The notes: generated by a model not told the origin, from the letters alone. 64,000 nt of DNA from Pacificibacter marinus (GCF_018860505.1 NZ_JAHKPU010000032.1:186001-250000); one strand, 5' to 3'. Counted from the stretch's first letter, positions 38,589-49,800 are shown. Program-made: numbers and translations.

Positions 38589-38930
38589 ATGTTTAACACT
38601 TCCGTAAAAACACTCGCAGCCGCAGCCGTTCTGATCGCAGCAGGTTCTTCCGCTTTCGCATCCGACCACATCTTTGCAGATCGCTCACAAGACCTGACAT
38701 CATTTGTTGAACTCGATCTTGTACGTGCCTCAACAGACGGCGTTGTTGATATCTACGAATTGACAGCTGACGGCCAAGGCAAATTGCTCGGCTCACAAGC
38801 TGTACACGCTGGTGCAAACCAAGATGTGCGTGTGAGCTTTAACACAATCACCAACCAAGACGTTATCGCGGTTCTCACAACAAACGGCTCAGTTGCTGCC
38901 ACTCAAGACATCGACGCTTCCGTAAACTAA
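38589..38930 (+). CDS. Small secreted protein, copy 2 of a duplicated pair
   Basis: 113 residues, identical to copy 1 except for one Ala near the C-terminus (DIDASVN in place of DIDVSVN). The same signal peptide, ribosome-binding site and terminator are present, so both copies look functional. Six of seven base changes being silent indicates that protein sequence is under constraint or that the copies are kept alike by gene conversion. The next gene downstream, a flavoprotein, starts about 115 bp after this stop, beyond the terminator. Confidence 0.85.
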   Translation: MFNTSVKTLAAAAVLIAAGSSAFASDHIFADRSQDLTSFVELDLVRASTDGVVDIYELTADGQGKLLGSQAVHAGANQDVRVSFNTITNQDVIAVLTTNGSVAATQDIDASVN

Positions 38931-38956
38931 GAACCGCTTCAAATCTCCTCCTCCTG

Positions 38957-38986
38957 AAAAGGCGGCCCTCACGGGTCGCCTTTTTG
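38957..38986 (+). terminator. Terminator of copy 2
   Basis: Identical stem to that of copy 1 (AAAAGGCG / CGCCTTTT with T-run), 27 bp past the stop codon. Confidence 0.9.
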
Positions 38987-39044
38987 CGTTTCTTGAAGGC
39001 ATGAAACACTTGCCTCCTTAAGCGATTTGATATTTTACGCCCCT

Positions 39045-40244
39045 ATGAACACACAGATCCAATCCCACTATGACACGATCATTCTCGGCGCGGGGGCCGC
39101 TGGGCTGATGTGCGCTGGATTTGCAGCAGCAAAGGGGGGGCGCGTTTTGGTTGTGGACCATGCCAAACGCGCTGGCGACAAAATTCGTATTTCTGGCGGT
39201 GGGCGTTGCAATTTCACCAATATGTTTGCTGGTCCTGAAAATTTCATAAGCCAAAACAAACATTTCGCAAAATCGGCTTTGGCGCGTTACACGCAATGGG
39301 ATTTCATCGAACTGGTCGCAAAATACGGCATTGCCTATCATGAGAAAACCTTGGGGCAGTTGTTTTGCGACGACAAGGCAACCCAAATCATCGATATGTT
39401 GCTGTCTGAGGCCAAAAACACTGAGATTGCTTTAAACACATCAATTGATACGATTGCGCATGATGGTATTGAATTTCGCGCAACCCTATCGGGGCGCAAC
39501 GTGACAGCGACCAATATCGTTGTGGCTACGGGGGGGAAATCAATTCCTAAAATGGGCGCTACAGGGATTGGCTATCAGATTGCCAGCCAATTTGGCTTAC
39601 CTCTGATTGATACACGCCCTGGCTTGGTGCCGCTGACTTTTGGCCCGCAAGAGCTGGATTGGATCGTGCCTTTGGCTGGCACGGCTTTAGAGGGCCAACT
39701 AGAGGCCAATGGCACCTCATTTAGGGAAGCGCTTTTATTCACCCATCGAGGCATTTCTGGTCCCGCTGTGTTACAGGTGTCGAACTATTGGGTTGAGGGC
39801 GATACAGTGCACGCCAACCTGATGCCAGATGCGTCGATTTTTGAAGCGCTGCGCGTTGAGCGTTCCGCAAATGGTCGCCGTCAAATGGGCACAGCCTTGG
39901 CGACGCTTTTCCCCAAAAAACTTGCCACAACTTTGGCTGAAAACCTGAAACTATCTGGCAATCTCGCGGATCAATCAGACAAGGCATTGCAGGATCTCAG
40001 TGATACCTTGCACGCCCTGCCCCTGAAACCTACGGGCTCCGAAGGCTACCGCACCGCCGAAGTGACCCTTGGCGGGGTTGATACAGATGCCCTGAGTTCG
40101 AAAACTATGGAAAGCAAACAGCTCAAGGGTCTGTATTTCATCGGCGAAGTTGTCGATGTGACTGGCTGGCTTGGGGGGTATAATTTCCAATGGGCTTGGT
40201 CATCCGCCGCCGCCGCTGGGCGCGCTATTGCAGATCAAGCCTGA
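39045..40244 (+). CDS. NAD(P)/FAD-dependent oxidoreductase, BaiN/HI0933 family
   Basis: This 399-residue flavoprotein has an N-terminal dinucleotide-binding fold: IILGAGAAGLMCAGFAA, then VVDHAKRAGDKIRISGGGRCNFTN, the hallmark of the HI0933/BaiN-like family. IVVATGGKSIPKMGATG and the C-terminal GLYFIGEVVDVTGWLGGYNFQWAWSSA are also diagnostic. The physiological substrate of this family is mostly unknown. Start at 39045 is used; an ATG in frame six codons upstream is possible. It ends about 80 bp before xthA on the same strand. Confidence 0.88.
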   Translation: MNTQIQSHYDTIILGAGAAGLMCAGFAAAKGGRVLVVDHAKRAGDKIRISGGGRCNFTNMFAGPENFISQNKHFAKSALARYTQWDFIELVAKYGIAYHEKTLGQLFCDDKATQIIDMLLSEAKNTEIALNTSIDTIAHDGIEFRATLSGRNVTATNIVVATGGKSIPKMGATGIGYQIASQFGLPLIDTRPGLVPLTFGPQELDWIVPLAGTALEGQLEANGTSFREALLFTHRGISGPAVLQVSNYWVEGDTVHANLMPDASIFEALRVERSANGRRQMGTALATLFPKKLATTLAENLKLSGNLADQSDKALQDLSDTLHALPLKPTGSEGYRTAEVTLGGVDTDALSSKTMESKQLKGLYFIGEVVDVTGWLGGYNFQWAWSSAAAAGRAIADQA

Positions 40245-40322
40245 TCAGCGCTTTCCCTTGTGGGTTTGCGCGTTTAAACTTGGTCGCATAAAGACCAACA
40301 CCACAAACACAACGGATGCGTC

Positions 40323-41153
40323 ATGAAAATTGCCAGCTTTAACATCAACGGTATCAAAGCCCGCATCGACGCGCTCACAGATTGGCTTAAAGAATCTGAT
40401 CCAGATGTGGTGGTCTTGCAAGAAATCAAATCCGTGGACGAAAATTTCCCTCGCGCGCATTTCGAAGACATGGGCTATATTGTTGAAACTCATGGTCAAA
40501 AGTCATTCAACGGCGTGGCAATTCTATCGAAAATTCCACTAGAAGACGTCACCCGTGGTTTGCCAAATGGCGCAGGCATGGGCCGAGATGGTGCGGATGA
40601 TATCGAGGCGCGCTATATCGAAGCGACAGTGATTGGCGAAACGACATCACTGCGCATTTGCGGCCTGTACCTGCCCAACGGCAATCCCGTCGATTTGAAC
40701 AGCGATGGCACGCCTGTTGAGGGATCGAAATATGATTTCAAACTCAAATGGATGCAAAGGTTACACGATCGCGCACAAGATTTGTTGCAGCTCGAAGAAC
40801 CCTTTTTACTGGCCGGTGATTTTAACCTGATCCCGCAGTCCGAAGACGCCAAACGCCCTGATGCGTGGCGCAAGGACGCGTTGTTCCGCCCTGAGAGCCG
40901 CGAAAAGTTCCGCATATTAATGGACCTTGGGTTTACGGACGCCTTGCGGGTGAAAAACAGCGCGGATGAAACCTATACGTTTTGGGATTATCAAGCGGGT
41001 GCCTTTGATCGCAATGATGGCATTCGAATCGATCACTTTTTGCTTTCGCCACAAGCGGCGGACAGGCTGCAAGACTGCCAAATAGATGCCTATGCACGGG
41101 CCAAATCCAAACCATCAGACCATGTGCCCATTTGGATCGAAATCGATCTGTAA
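40323..41153 (+). CDS. xthA: Exodeoxyribonuclease III (XthA)
   Basis: The 276-residue AP endonuclease / 3'-5' exonuclease of base-excision repair has motifs ASFNINGIKAR, LQEIKSVDE (metal-binding Glu), GLYLPNGNP, LAGDFNLIP (active-site Asp/Asn) and the C-terminal SDHVPIW with the catalytic Asp-His pair. Normal length and a single domain. It converges on der, with a shared terminator between. Confidence 0.95.
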   Translation: MKIASFNINGIKARIDALTDWLKESDPDVVVLQEIKSVDENFPRAHFEDMGYIVETHGQKSFNGVAILSKIPLEDVTRGLPNGAGMGRDGADDIEARYIEATVIGETTSLRICGLYLPNGNPVDLNSDGTPVEGSKYDFKLKWMQRLHDRAQDLLQLEEPFLLAGDFNLIPQSEDAKRPDAWRKDALFRPESREKFRILMDLGFTDALRVKNSADETYTFWDYQAGAFDRNDGIRIDHFLLSPQAADRLQDCQIDAYARAKSKPSDHVPIWIEIDL

Positions 41154-41311
41154 AAAATTTATCGAACATAACAGAAACGCGCCCGATATCTGTAGCACGC
41201 TCACATTTAGATCACGCCAACGGAATCATGCAGGGTGCATTCGGTTCAGATAAAAAAACATGAGCACAGTATGGATTGCGCTCGATCGCTCTGTTTTTAT
41301 CCCTAAAATCG

Positions 41312-41346
41312 AAAAACGCCCACAGAGTGATCTGCAGGCGTTTTTA
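41312..41346. terminator. Bidirectional terminator between xthA and der
   Basis: AAAAACGCC pairs with GGCGTTTTT, with an inner CAGA/TCTG stem and GTGA loop. T-runs lie on both strands, so it can end both convergent transcripts. Confidence 0.9.
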
Positions 41347-41376
41347 TTTAAATCAGACACGATCAAAGCGTGTTCA

Positions 41377-42867
41377 TTACCATTTCTTTTTATCGTCAGC
41401 CCGTGCTTTGCCAAGGTGTTTGCGCAAGCGCGAGGGCACCGATTTGGTGTTATTCTTATACGGATTGGCGTCACCTTGATCACGGAACCACAAACGAATG
41501 GGGGTACCTGGCATATCAAAGTCAATCCGCAAGCCATTGATAAGATATCGCTTATAGCTTTCGTTCAATTTGTCAGCATGGGAACACATGACAACGAAAC
41601 CCGGCGGACGGGTTTTGGCTTGGGTCATGTAGCGCAGCTTGATCCGACGACCGCCTGGTGCGGGTGGTGGGTGCGCCTCACACATAGCTTTAAGCCAACT
41701 GTTCAAACGTGCAGTTGGAACGCGGCGGTTCCAAATTTCATGCGCCTTCAAGATCGCTTCTTGCAACTTATCAAGATTCTTACCTGATTTGGCTGAGACC
41801 GTCACAAGCTGCGCACCTTTGAGCTGCGGCAACAAACGCGCAAATTCTTCACGCAAGAACTTAGCTTTATTGGATTTATCGGTTTCTTCGTCCCATTTGT
41901 TCACAGCAATGACAACAGCACGACCTTCGCGTTCGGCCAAATCGGCGATGCGCAAATCTTGCTGTTCAAACGGAATGGACACATCCAGCAAAACAACCAC
42001 GACTTCGGCGAATTTCACCGCGCGCAGACCATCAGATACAGATAGCTTTTCAAGCTTTTCTTGCACCTTGGCTTTCTTGCGCATACCGGCTGTGTCGAAC
42101 ACACGTACAGGCGTGTCGTTCCAATTCATCGTCACAGAAATACTATCGCGGGTGATGCCCGCCTCAGGACCGGTAAGTAGACGTTCTTCGCCCAAGAGCT
42201 TGTTAATCAACGTGGATTTACCAGCATTCGGACGACCAACGACGGCAATCTGAAGCGGCTTCTCGAAGGTGAACTCACGTGAAGACCCTAAAGTGTCGCC
42301 CTCTTCATCAAAATCCTCATCGGTCAAAATCACGTCAACATCAGGCGTGTCGCGCTTGGCGCGTTCTTCGAATTCCTCAGAGATCGGCAACAACATATCG
42401 TAGAGGTCAGACATGCCCTCGCCGTGTTCCGCGGATAGACGTACAGGTTCGCCAAGCCCCAAAGAATAGGACTCCAAGAACCCCGCCTCGCCCGCGTGCC
42501 CTTCGGCTTTGTTCACGCCCAAAATCACCCGCGCAGATTTGCGACGCAAAATGTCAGCGAACACTTCATCAGCCGGTAAAATGCCTGTGCGACCATCCAC
42601 AAGGAACAAGCACACATCGGCCATGCCCACTGCACGTTCGGTGAGCGCACGCATTCGGCCTTGCAGGCTTTCATCGGTGGCTTCTTCCAAACCGGCGGTG
42701 TCGATGACGGTAAAGGGCATGCCTTGCAGCTTGGCCTCGCCTTCGCGCAGGTCACGGGTCACGCCGGGTTGGTCGTCAACCAAAGCCAGACGGCGTCCAA
42801 CCAAACGGTTGAACAGGGTCGATTTGCCCACATTTGGACGGCCGACAATTGCAAGTGTAAAACTCAT
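41377..42867 (-). CDS. der: GTPase Der (EngA)
   Basis: This tandem-GTPase needed for 50S subunit assembly is 496 residues. The first G domain has GRPNVGKST and VIDTAGLEE; the second has [20 protein letters not shown] and NKWDEE. An acidic linker joins them, and the KH-like C-terminal domain contains [23 protein letters not shown]. It is the last gene of a TPR-bamB-der operon, the same order as yfgM-bamB-der in E. coli. Confidence 0.97.
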   Translation of the reverse strand: MSFTLAIVGRPNVGKSTLFNRLVGRRLALVDDQPGVTRDLREGEAKLQGMPFTVIDTAGLEEATDESLQGRMRALTERAVGMADVCLFLVDGRTGILPADEVFADILRRKSARVILGVNKAEGHAGEAGFLESYSLGLGEPVRLSAEHGEGMSDLYDMLLPISEEFEERAKRDTPDVDVILTDEDFDEEGDTLGSSREFTFEKPLQIAVVGRPNAGKSTLINKLLGEERLLTGPEAGITRDSISVTMNWNDTPVRVFDTAGMRKKAKVQEKLEKLSVSDGLRAVKFAEVVVVLLDVSIPFEQQDLRIADLAEREGRAVVIAVNKWDEETDKSNKAKFLREEFARLLPQLKGAQLVTVSAKSGKNLDKLQEAILKAHEIWNRRVPTARLNSWLKAMCEAHPPPAPGGRRIKLRYMTQAKTRPPGFVVMCSHADKLNESYKRYLINGLRIDFDMPGTPIRLWFRDQGDANPYKNNTKSVPSRLRKHLGKARADDKKKW

Positions 42868-42958
42868 GGGTGATCCCGCTTTTCATCTCAAGTCGCCCCG
42901 ATACACCCAAAGAGCCTTTGGGGTAAAGGGGCAAAGCTCAGGTCGTCGTGATGAGGGC

Positions 42959-44287
42959 TTAGTTCAAAGCCGCCAAATCGCCAGTTTCAAGCAAGACATA
43001 CATGACACCGCCCACAACGATCGGATCGCTGGCAGCGCCAGCTGGCAAGCTCACTTGTGTAACCAAAGCGCCAGAGCTCGGCGCGAACCCACGCAGCATC
43101 CCATCAGAGGAAGCGACCCAAAGTTTGCCACCCGCCGCGATAGGTCCGTAATGTGCATAGACATCTTTACGCTTTTTCACCTTATCCGTGGTGAACAGGG
43201 GCAATTGCTGCCCCCAGATGCGTTTGCCAGTCGAGGCAGACAAACGCACCAGCTCTGCTGCATCCGAAACGATAAAGACAGACCCGCCGACAACAGATGC
43301 CGGACTATAAGCGCCCTCGCGGGCTGTCCAGCGGCGCTCACCTGTCTCCATGTCAAAGGCAGCAAAGCGCCCAGCCTGATTGCCCATGTAAGCTGTGCTA
43401 CCAACGATCACAGGATCAGAGGTGATATCAGAGACATTGGCATAGACCAGCCCTGCACGTTGCCCAGCAAGCGAGGCAGACCAAAGACGCGTGCCACCTT
43501 TGCGGAACAGCCCGTAGACGTCACCCGCAGCAAAAGGCACAACGGCCAAGCGATCATTCACCGCAGGCGCAGGTGCGCCAACCCGTGAGGCAATCGTTTC
43601 AGGGCCGCTGATTTGCCATTTGACCAAGCCTGTCGTCAGATCGATGGCCCAAACTTGCGAATCGCCGCCGACCACATAGACCAGACCTCGATGCACTGTC
43701 AGGCCAGACCCGCCAGCCGCATCGATGCGCTGGGTCCAAGCGCGTGCGCCTGTGGCCAAATCAAACGCAATGATGTCACCATAAGCGGTCGCCGCCAACA
43801 ATGTTGACCCAGAGATGGCCAAAGACCCGCCAGAGGCATCGCCCTGATGTTCACTGGCAGGTGTAATATCTTGGGTCCACACAGCCGCCCCTGTCGAGGC
43901 AGACACCACGGTCACATGAGACCCCGCATCAAAGGCCGCGACATACCCGTTAGCTGCCACAGGAGCAGAAGCCATACGCAATTTGCGCGTATTGCCTTGG
44001 CCGATGGGCGCGGCCCATGCCACGGTCGGGGTGGTCGCGGTAAATGCGTTATGGCCAGAGGCATGGCTGGCAGAGCCACCGGTTTGCGTCCAATTTGCCC
44101 GCGTCACCTGCGCGCCAAGTGAGATCGCAACAGAGCTGTTCGCCACATTAGCATCGCTTGCACTCGAAATGGCCAAGCCATCACGCAGATCAAGACGCTC
44201 TCCGGGCAAGATCACCTCTTTGTCACCGCAAGCCGACAGGCTGACGGCCAAAAGAAAAAGCCCTGTTTTACCAAACTGCGCGATCAT
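42959..44287 (-). CDS. bamB: Outer-membrane assembly lipoprotein BamB-like (PQQ beta-propeller)
   Basis: The start at 44287 with GAGGGG upstream gives 442 residues with a lipoprotein signal (LFLLAVSLSAC, lipidated Cys). The mature part is an eight-bladed PQQ/Trp-docking propeller with repeats such as GYVAAFDAGSHVTVVSASTGAAVW, GDIIAFDLATGARAWTQRI and GRFAAFDMETGERRW. BamB binds BamA and helps fold outer-membrane proteins. Placement between the YfgM-like gene and der agrees. The longer upstream frame lacks a signal sequence. Confidence 0.9.
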   Translation of the reverse strand: MIAQFGKTGLFLLAVSLSACGDKEVILPGERLDLRDGLAISSASDANVANSSVAISLGAQVTRANWTQTGGSASHASGHNAFTATTPTVAWAAPIGQGNTRKLRMASAPVAANGYVAAFDAGSHVTVVSASTGAAVWTQDITPASEHQGDASGGSLAISGSTLLAATAYGDIIAFDLATGARAWTQRIDAAGGSGLTVHRGLVYVVGGDSQVWAIDLTTGLVKWQISGPETIASRVGAPAPAVNDRLAVVPFAAGDVYGLFRKGGTRLWSASLAGQRAGLVYANVSDITSDPVIVGSTAYMGNQAGRFAAFDMETGERRWTAREGAYSPASVVGGSVFIVSDAAELVRLSASTGKRIWGQQLPLFTTDKVKKRKDVYAHYGPIAAGGKLWVASSDGMLRGFAPSSGALVTQVSLPAGAASDPIVVGGVMYVLLETGDLAALN

Positions 44288-44414
44288 ATTGATGATCCCC
44301 TCGTCAAATGTCGTTTTCTTACGCTCATATTTTACAAAGCGCCCAAGCCTAGCCAGTAGACCCGTGTTATTTGGCCCTGACAACGTGCATGGCCGCAAAA
44401 TCATTTACCTTGGC

Positions 44415-45074
44415 TTATTGTGCGATTGGATCGGCCCCAAGTGCAACTATCATCTGAAGGCTTCGGCGACGAAGCGCCTCTGTGGCGTCAACGTCTTGTG
44501 CAATCGCACGCAACCCTGCCACAGCGGCCTCTATATCGCCCAGCTCGACCTGCGCTGTTGCGATTTGCTCTTCGGCCAACAAACGATACGGCGCACCAGG
44601 GGAAGCGATGCCCGCCAATTGCGCGATACGGTCCTCAGGCGGAATGTCTGCTGCGCCGATCATTGCCGTTTTCAAAATCGCCAAATCGCGGAAAATAGCG
44701 TCGAGCGTGGCGTCAACCGTATAGGGTGCTAAAGCTGCGATCGCACCAGAGGTGTCACCCGCGGCATGCAATTCACCGCTGCGCACCATGTCTGCTATAA
44801 TCCGTGCAGACCCCGTAACGCCAGCAGTCGCCAAAGCATCGGCCCGCGCCGCTGCATCATCGCCGCCTGCGGTCAAAGCCGCCGTGATCGCGTCGCCGTT
44901 GGCTTGGGCCACAGTTGCCGCTTTTGCCTTGGACCATTCATTATAGGCAGCACCGCCCACAATCGCCACAACGACAACAATCCCGATCCAGCCATACTTG
45001 CGTAAGGCCGCGTAAAGCTTGTCGCGCTGGACCTCTTCGGTCACTTCGTCGATGAAACTGTCAGTATTGCTCAC
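44415..45074 (-). CDS. Membrane-anchored tetratricopeptide protein, YfgM-like
   Basis: The 219-residue protein has a short cytosolic N-terminus (IDEVTEEVQRDKLYAALRKYG), one membrane helix (WIGIVVVVAIVGGAAY) and a periplasmic helical-repeat domain of Ala-rich TPR-like hairpins. In E. coli the equivalent YfgM is an ancillary SecYEG-PpiD chaperone factor. The role here is inferred from the operon with bamB and der and from the topology. Confidence 0.85.
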   Translation of the reverse strand: MSNTDSFIDEVTEEVQRDKLYAALRKYGWIGIVVVVAIVGGAAYNEWSKAKAATVAQANGDAITAALTAGGDDAAARADALATAGVTGSARIIADMVRSGELHAAGDTSGAIAALAPYTVDATLDAIFRDLAILKTAMIGAADIPPEDRIAQLAGIASPGAPYRLLAEEQIATAQVELGDIEAAVAGLRAIAQDVDATEALRRRSLQMIVALGADPIAQ

Positions 45075-45710
45075 ATTGGCCCCCGGATCGGTTCAAACTT
45101 TGATCTATGCCCCTCATATGAGGTCGCACATATTTATCGTGTTGGCCCTCTCTTACCCCGAACCACGAACCCTTGCCAAGAGGATGTGAAACATTGCGTT
45201 GATACGACATGCCATCGCATATGAAACAGAAAACAGGACACCACAAACAGCGTAACCTTTATTAACCTCCTTCAGTTACTCCCCACGATCCTTTCGCTTC
45301 GATACAATCCCAGTACAAGAGAGACAAAAATTGCCTCTCCCGATGCTATTTTCAACACTATTTTTTACAAATATGCCCAAGGTCAGACTAAAATGGTCGA
45401 AATTGCGCCAAAGCCATCTAAATAACGATGAAAGAGACGTATAATTAAAAGGTTCAACGACACACACGCCTGCTTTGCACAGATAAGTGATGAAATGTGA
45501 TCTCTCATCTTGCGAAACACATCCCTCTTCCCCATCTTGACCACAATGTTAATCTCTTTAAGACCGACGTAAGATTTGGAGCCTGACGATTGAACAGACC
45601 CAAAACAGTTACTCAATCTGCAGGCTTTCGCACACTATTTTCACCGATCAAGCCTAATATCTAAATCCGGCTCGATGCCGCCTAAGACCAACGGACACAG
45701 AAATTACCCC
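45075..45710. other. Intergenic region of 636 bp, no gene seen
   Basis: AT-richer sequence between the divergent TPR-bamB-der operon and the RND efflux operon. It must contain both promoters. Short minus-strand frames at 45276-45467 and 45383-45616 lack ribosome-binding sites and have improbable compositions. No tRNA or strong hairpin was recognised. Confidence 0.4.
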
Positions 45711-46829
45711 ATGCGTATTATGTCAATCCTCATCGCCCTGCTTGTTTGTGTGGCTCTGTATTTCTTTATTTTTGAACGCGACCGTCTTACCGCTGGAGCT
45801 GGCGCGCCTGTCGTCGTGGAAGCCGCCGAAACCGAAGTGGATGCCTTTGCACCGCCCGGCTTAAAGGAAGAAGCGCAGACAAAAGCCGTACATGTGGTCG
45901 CCACACATTCTGTTGCACGTGAGTTGGACAGCGCGGTTATTTTGCGCGGCGAAACACAGGCAGCGCGCCAAGTGACCGTCGCGGCGCAAACTGCCGGTCA
46001 AGTGATTTCAGAACCCCTGCGCAAAGGCGCTTATGTTAAACAGGGGCAGATGCTGTGCGAACTTGATCCTGGAACACGCGCTTCAACATTGGCTCAAGCC
46101 CGTGCTGGTCTGGCAGAAGCGCAAGTTGGTTTGAACAATGCGCAAACCCTTTCTGAGGGCGGTTATGCGTCTGAGACCAGAGTTCTCTCTGCCGAGGCCG
46201 CATTGGAAAATGCGCGTGCCTCAGTGGCGCAAGCGCAAAAAGACATCGAACGCCTTGAAATCACAGCGCCTTTTGCGGGCCTTCTGGAAACAGACACGGC
46301 AGAATTCGGCACATCACTGCAAGCTGGTGCTGAATGCGCGACAGTCATTCAACTTGATCCGATTAAATTGGTTGGCTTTGCCCCTGAAACCGAGGTCGAC
46401 AAAATCGAAGTTGGCGCTTTGGCGGGCGCGCGGTTGATCTCTGGCACAGAAGTCACAGGTCGCGTGACATTCCTCTCGCGCTCTGCAGATCCTGAAACAC
46501 GCACCTTCCGCGTTGAAGTCGAAGTGCCCAATACAGATTTTGCCATCCGCGATGGTCAAACCGTTGAAATCGGCATTTCCTCTGCTGGACGTTTGGCGCA
46601 TCTGGTGGCGCAATCGTCTTTGACGCTCAACAATGATGGCGTCATCGGGTTACGCACTGTGGGCGCAGATAATGTTGTTGACTTCATGCCCATCGAAGTG
46701 ATCCGCGACACCCAAGACGGTATCTGGGTCGCGGGCTTGCCCGAAAACGTGGACATCATCACAGTCGGTCAGGAATATGTCAGCAAAGGCGTTTTGGTTG
46801 ATCCGCACTTTGAAGGAGCAGCCAAATGA
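45711..46829 (+). CDS. RND efflux periplasmic adaptor (membrane fusion protein)
   Basis: The 372-residue adaptor joins the RND pump to an outer-membrane channel. An N-terminal membrane anchor (MSILIALLVCVALYFFIF) is followed by a linker, a lipoyl-like half-motif (VTVAAQTAGQVISEPLRKGAYVKQGQMLCELD), an alpha-hairpin (about residues 120-180), and the second lipoyl and barrel parts (APFAGLLETDTAEFGT, VEVEVPNTDFAIRDGQTVEIGI). The start is uncertain: ATG at 45711 and at 45675 both lack a clear binding site. The stop overlaps the pump gene as ATGA. Confidence 0.9.
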   Translation: MRIMSILIALLVCVALYFFIFERDRLTAGAGAPVVVEAAETEVDAFAPPGLKEEAQTKAVHVVATHSVARELDSAVILRGETQAARQVTVAAQTAGQVISEPLRKGAYVKQGQMLCELDPGTRASTLAQARAGLAEAQVGLNNAQTLSEGGYASETRVLSAEAALENARASVAQAQKDIERLEITAPFAGLLETDTAEFGTSLQAGAECATVIQLDPIKLVGFAPETEVDKIEVGALAGARLISGTEVTGRVTFLSRSADPETRTFRVEVEVPNTDFAIRDGQTVEIGISSAGRLAHLVAQSSLTLNNDGVIGLRTVGADNVVDFMPIEVIRDTQDGIWVAGLPENVDIITVGQEYVSKGVLVDPHFEGAAK

Positions 46830-49800
46830 CGGGAATCGTTGATTGGGCCGGTGAACGCGCCCGAATGATTATGGCTTTCATTGCGCTGACCCTAGTTTTG
46901 GGGACAACCGCATATGTGAGCCTGCCCAAAGAGGGCGAACCGGATATCGAAATTCCAGCTTTGTTTGTATCTGTGCCCTTCCAAGGCATTTCTGCTGAAG
47001 ACAGCGAACGTCTGTTGGTCAAGCCGATGGAAACCGAACTGTCCGATCTTGATGGGCTGGATGTGATGACAGGCACAGCCTCAGAAGGCTATGCAGGTGT
47101 CGCGTTGCAGTTTGAATTCGGCTGGGACAAGACCAAAATCATGGCCGATGTGCGCGATCGTATGAACCGTGCTGAGGGCAAATTTCCTGCGGGCGCAGAT
47201 AATTATTCGATTAACGAGATCAACTTTTCCGAATTTCCTATTCTCATCGTCAATCTGACCGGCAACGTGCCAGAGCGCACGCTGGTGCAATACGCCAGCA
47301 AGCTGCAAGACCGTCTGGAAGGGCTTGAACCCATTTTGGAAGCGGCCCTGACAGGGGATCGCGCCGAAATGCTCGAAGTGATTATCGATCCCTTGCGCCT
47401 TGAATCCTACAATGTCACCGCCGCTGAGTTGATCCAAGTCGTCACACAGAACAACCAACTGGTGGCCGCTGGCGAAGTGTCCACAGCGACGGGGACGTTT
47501 GCGATCAAAATCCCTGCCTCTTTCAATGACCAAAGCGATGTCATGGGGCTGCCTGTCAAAGTAAACGGCGACCGCGTCATCACGCTTGGCGATCTGGCAT
47601 CTATTCGCCTGACGTTTGAAGACCGCGAAGGCACGGCGCGCTTTAACGGCGTTGACAGTGTCGCGCTGCAAGTTGTCAAACGCAAAGGCTTTCCGATCAT
47701 CGATACGGTCGAATTGATTAAAACCGAGGTCGATGCAGAAGTCGCCACATGGCCGCAAGCCTTGCAAGAAGCGATCAATGTCGGCACCTCAAATGATCAA
47801 TCCACGCAAGTGGCATCGATGGTGAGCCAACTTGAAGGCTCGGTTTTGACCGCTGTGGCCTTGGTGATGATCGTCGTTTTGGCCTCTTTGGGCATTCGGT
47901 CTGCTTTGCTGGTTGGCTTTGCGATCCCCACATCTTTCTTGCTGTGTTTCATCCTGCTTGGCCTCATGGGCATCACCATTTCCAATATCGTTATGTTCGG
48001 TTTGATTTTGGCTGTGGGGATGCTGGTGGACGGCGCGATTGTTGTCGTGGAATATGCCGATCGTAAAATGGCCGAGGGCGAAGGCCCGATGGCGGCTTTT
48101 ATTGAAGCCGCAAAACGCATGTTCTGGCCGATTGTATCCTCGACCGCGACCACGCTTTGCGCCTTTTTGCCGATGCTGTTTTGGCCCGGTGTTGCGGGCG
48201 AATTCATGGGCATGTTGCCGGTTACGATTATTTTCGTGCTTTCTGCATCCTTGATCGTGGCCTTGATCTATCTGCCTGTTATGGGCGGTGTTTCGGGCCG
48301 TATGTCACGCCTGTTTGATCGCAGCTCGGCCGTTCTCAAAGCGCATCTGCCATGGCTTGTGCGTGCCGCTTTGGTTGTCCCCTCGACCTACATGGTCTTC
48401 GTAGGCTTGCGACAATTGATGAACCCCGGCTACCTGTTTGGCGGCACAGCCCCTGATGGCCCCGTGGGTCTTATTGCTGGCGCTGGGGTGTTCCTTGTAG
48501 GCTCTGCATTGTCTGGTATTACTTTGGCCGCAGCAGGTCGCGAGAAAAAGGAACAGAAAATCCGCGCCGGATACAAGCGCTCTGCCTTTGGCTGGTTCAC
48601 CTATGCCATCGCGGGCAATCCGGTGATGCCTGTCGTCACCATCGCTGCGGTTATTATAAGTGTTGTGAGCATTTTCGGCTATTACGGCGCCAACAACAAA
48701 GGAGTCGTGTTCTTCGCCGACACCGAGCCAGAGCAGGCGATCATTTATGTGCGCGCCCGTGGCAACTTGTCGTTGGACGAAAAAGACGCGCTTGTGCGCC
48801 AAGTTGAAGATGTGGTTTTGACCCAAGTCGGCGTCGACAATGCCTTTGCCTTTGCAGGCTCTGGCGGATTGAACGCCAACACAGGTGGCGGCGAAGGTCC
48901 GCGGGACACCATCGGTCAAATCCAAGTGGAACTGATTCCATGGGCCGAACGTCCCACAGTGACTGAAGATGGGTTCTTGTTCTTTGAAGACACTCATGTG
49001 GCCGAAGAATACAACGGCAACACTGTGCTGGATGAGCTGCAAGAACGCCTAGACCAAATCCCTGGCATCTACGCAGAAATCCTTGCCTTGTCGGGCGGTC
49101 CTGCTTCGGCCAAACCTGTCCATTTGCGCCTTGTCGGTGACGACTTTGAGGTGCTGGATGAGGCAGTGCAAACGGTACGCAACAAATTTGAGGTCACCCA
49201 AGCCCTGACCGAAATCGAAGACACCCGCCCCCTGCCCGGCATCGACTGGAAGATCAATGTCGATGTGGCCAAAGCGGGCCGTTACGGTGCGGATGTGGCC
49301 ACTGTTGGCGGTATGGTGCAACTCGTGACACGTGGGATCACCCTCGACACGATGCGGGTGCCAAGCTCGGATGAAGAAATCGACATCCGCGTGCGCTTGC
49401 CTGAAAAAGACCGTGTGATGTCCACCCTCGACAATCTCAAAGTCCGCACTTCGGGCGGCCTTGTACCTCTGTCCAACTTCATCACCCGCGAACCTGTGCA
49501 AAAGCTGGCACAAATCGACCGCGTGGATCAAAAACGTTATTTCGATGTGAAAGCGGGCGTGGCCTCAGAAACGACCACAGATGACGGCATCGCCATCACC
49601 CCAGCAGAGCGCATCGCGCTTTTGACAACTTGGCTTGAAAACGACACGCCTTTACCCGACGGTGTCACGTGGGAATGGACGGGCGATGACGAAGAACAAC
49701 GCGAAACCGGTGCCTTCCTTGGCAAAGCGTTTGCCGCCGCTTTGGCCTTGATGTTCATCATTTTGCTGGCCCAATTCAACTCGTTCTACAACTCGGTTCT

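Larger units (their letters stand above)
38519..38991 (+). repeat. 473-bp direct repeat, copy 2
   Basis: The second copy of the repeat. In the coding part I count seven base differences over 342 bp: six silent and one giving Val to Ala. The leader differs at two visible positions. Identity stops abruptly after the terminator on the right and at CAAGGCAG on the left. Confidence 0.95.

Noticed and set aside
48305-49042. Long minus-strand frames opposite the RND permease
   Set aside because: They mirror the codon pattern of the permease and have no recognisable product.
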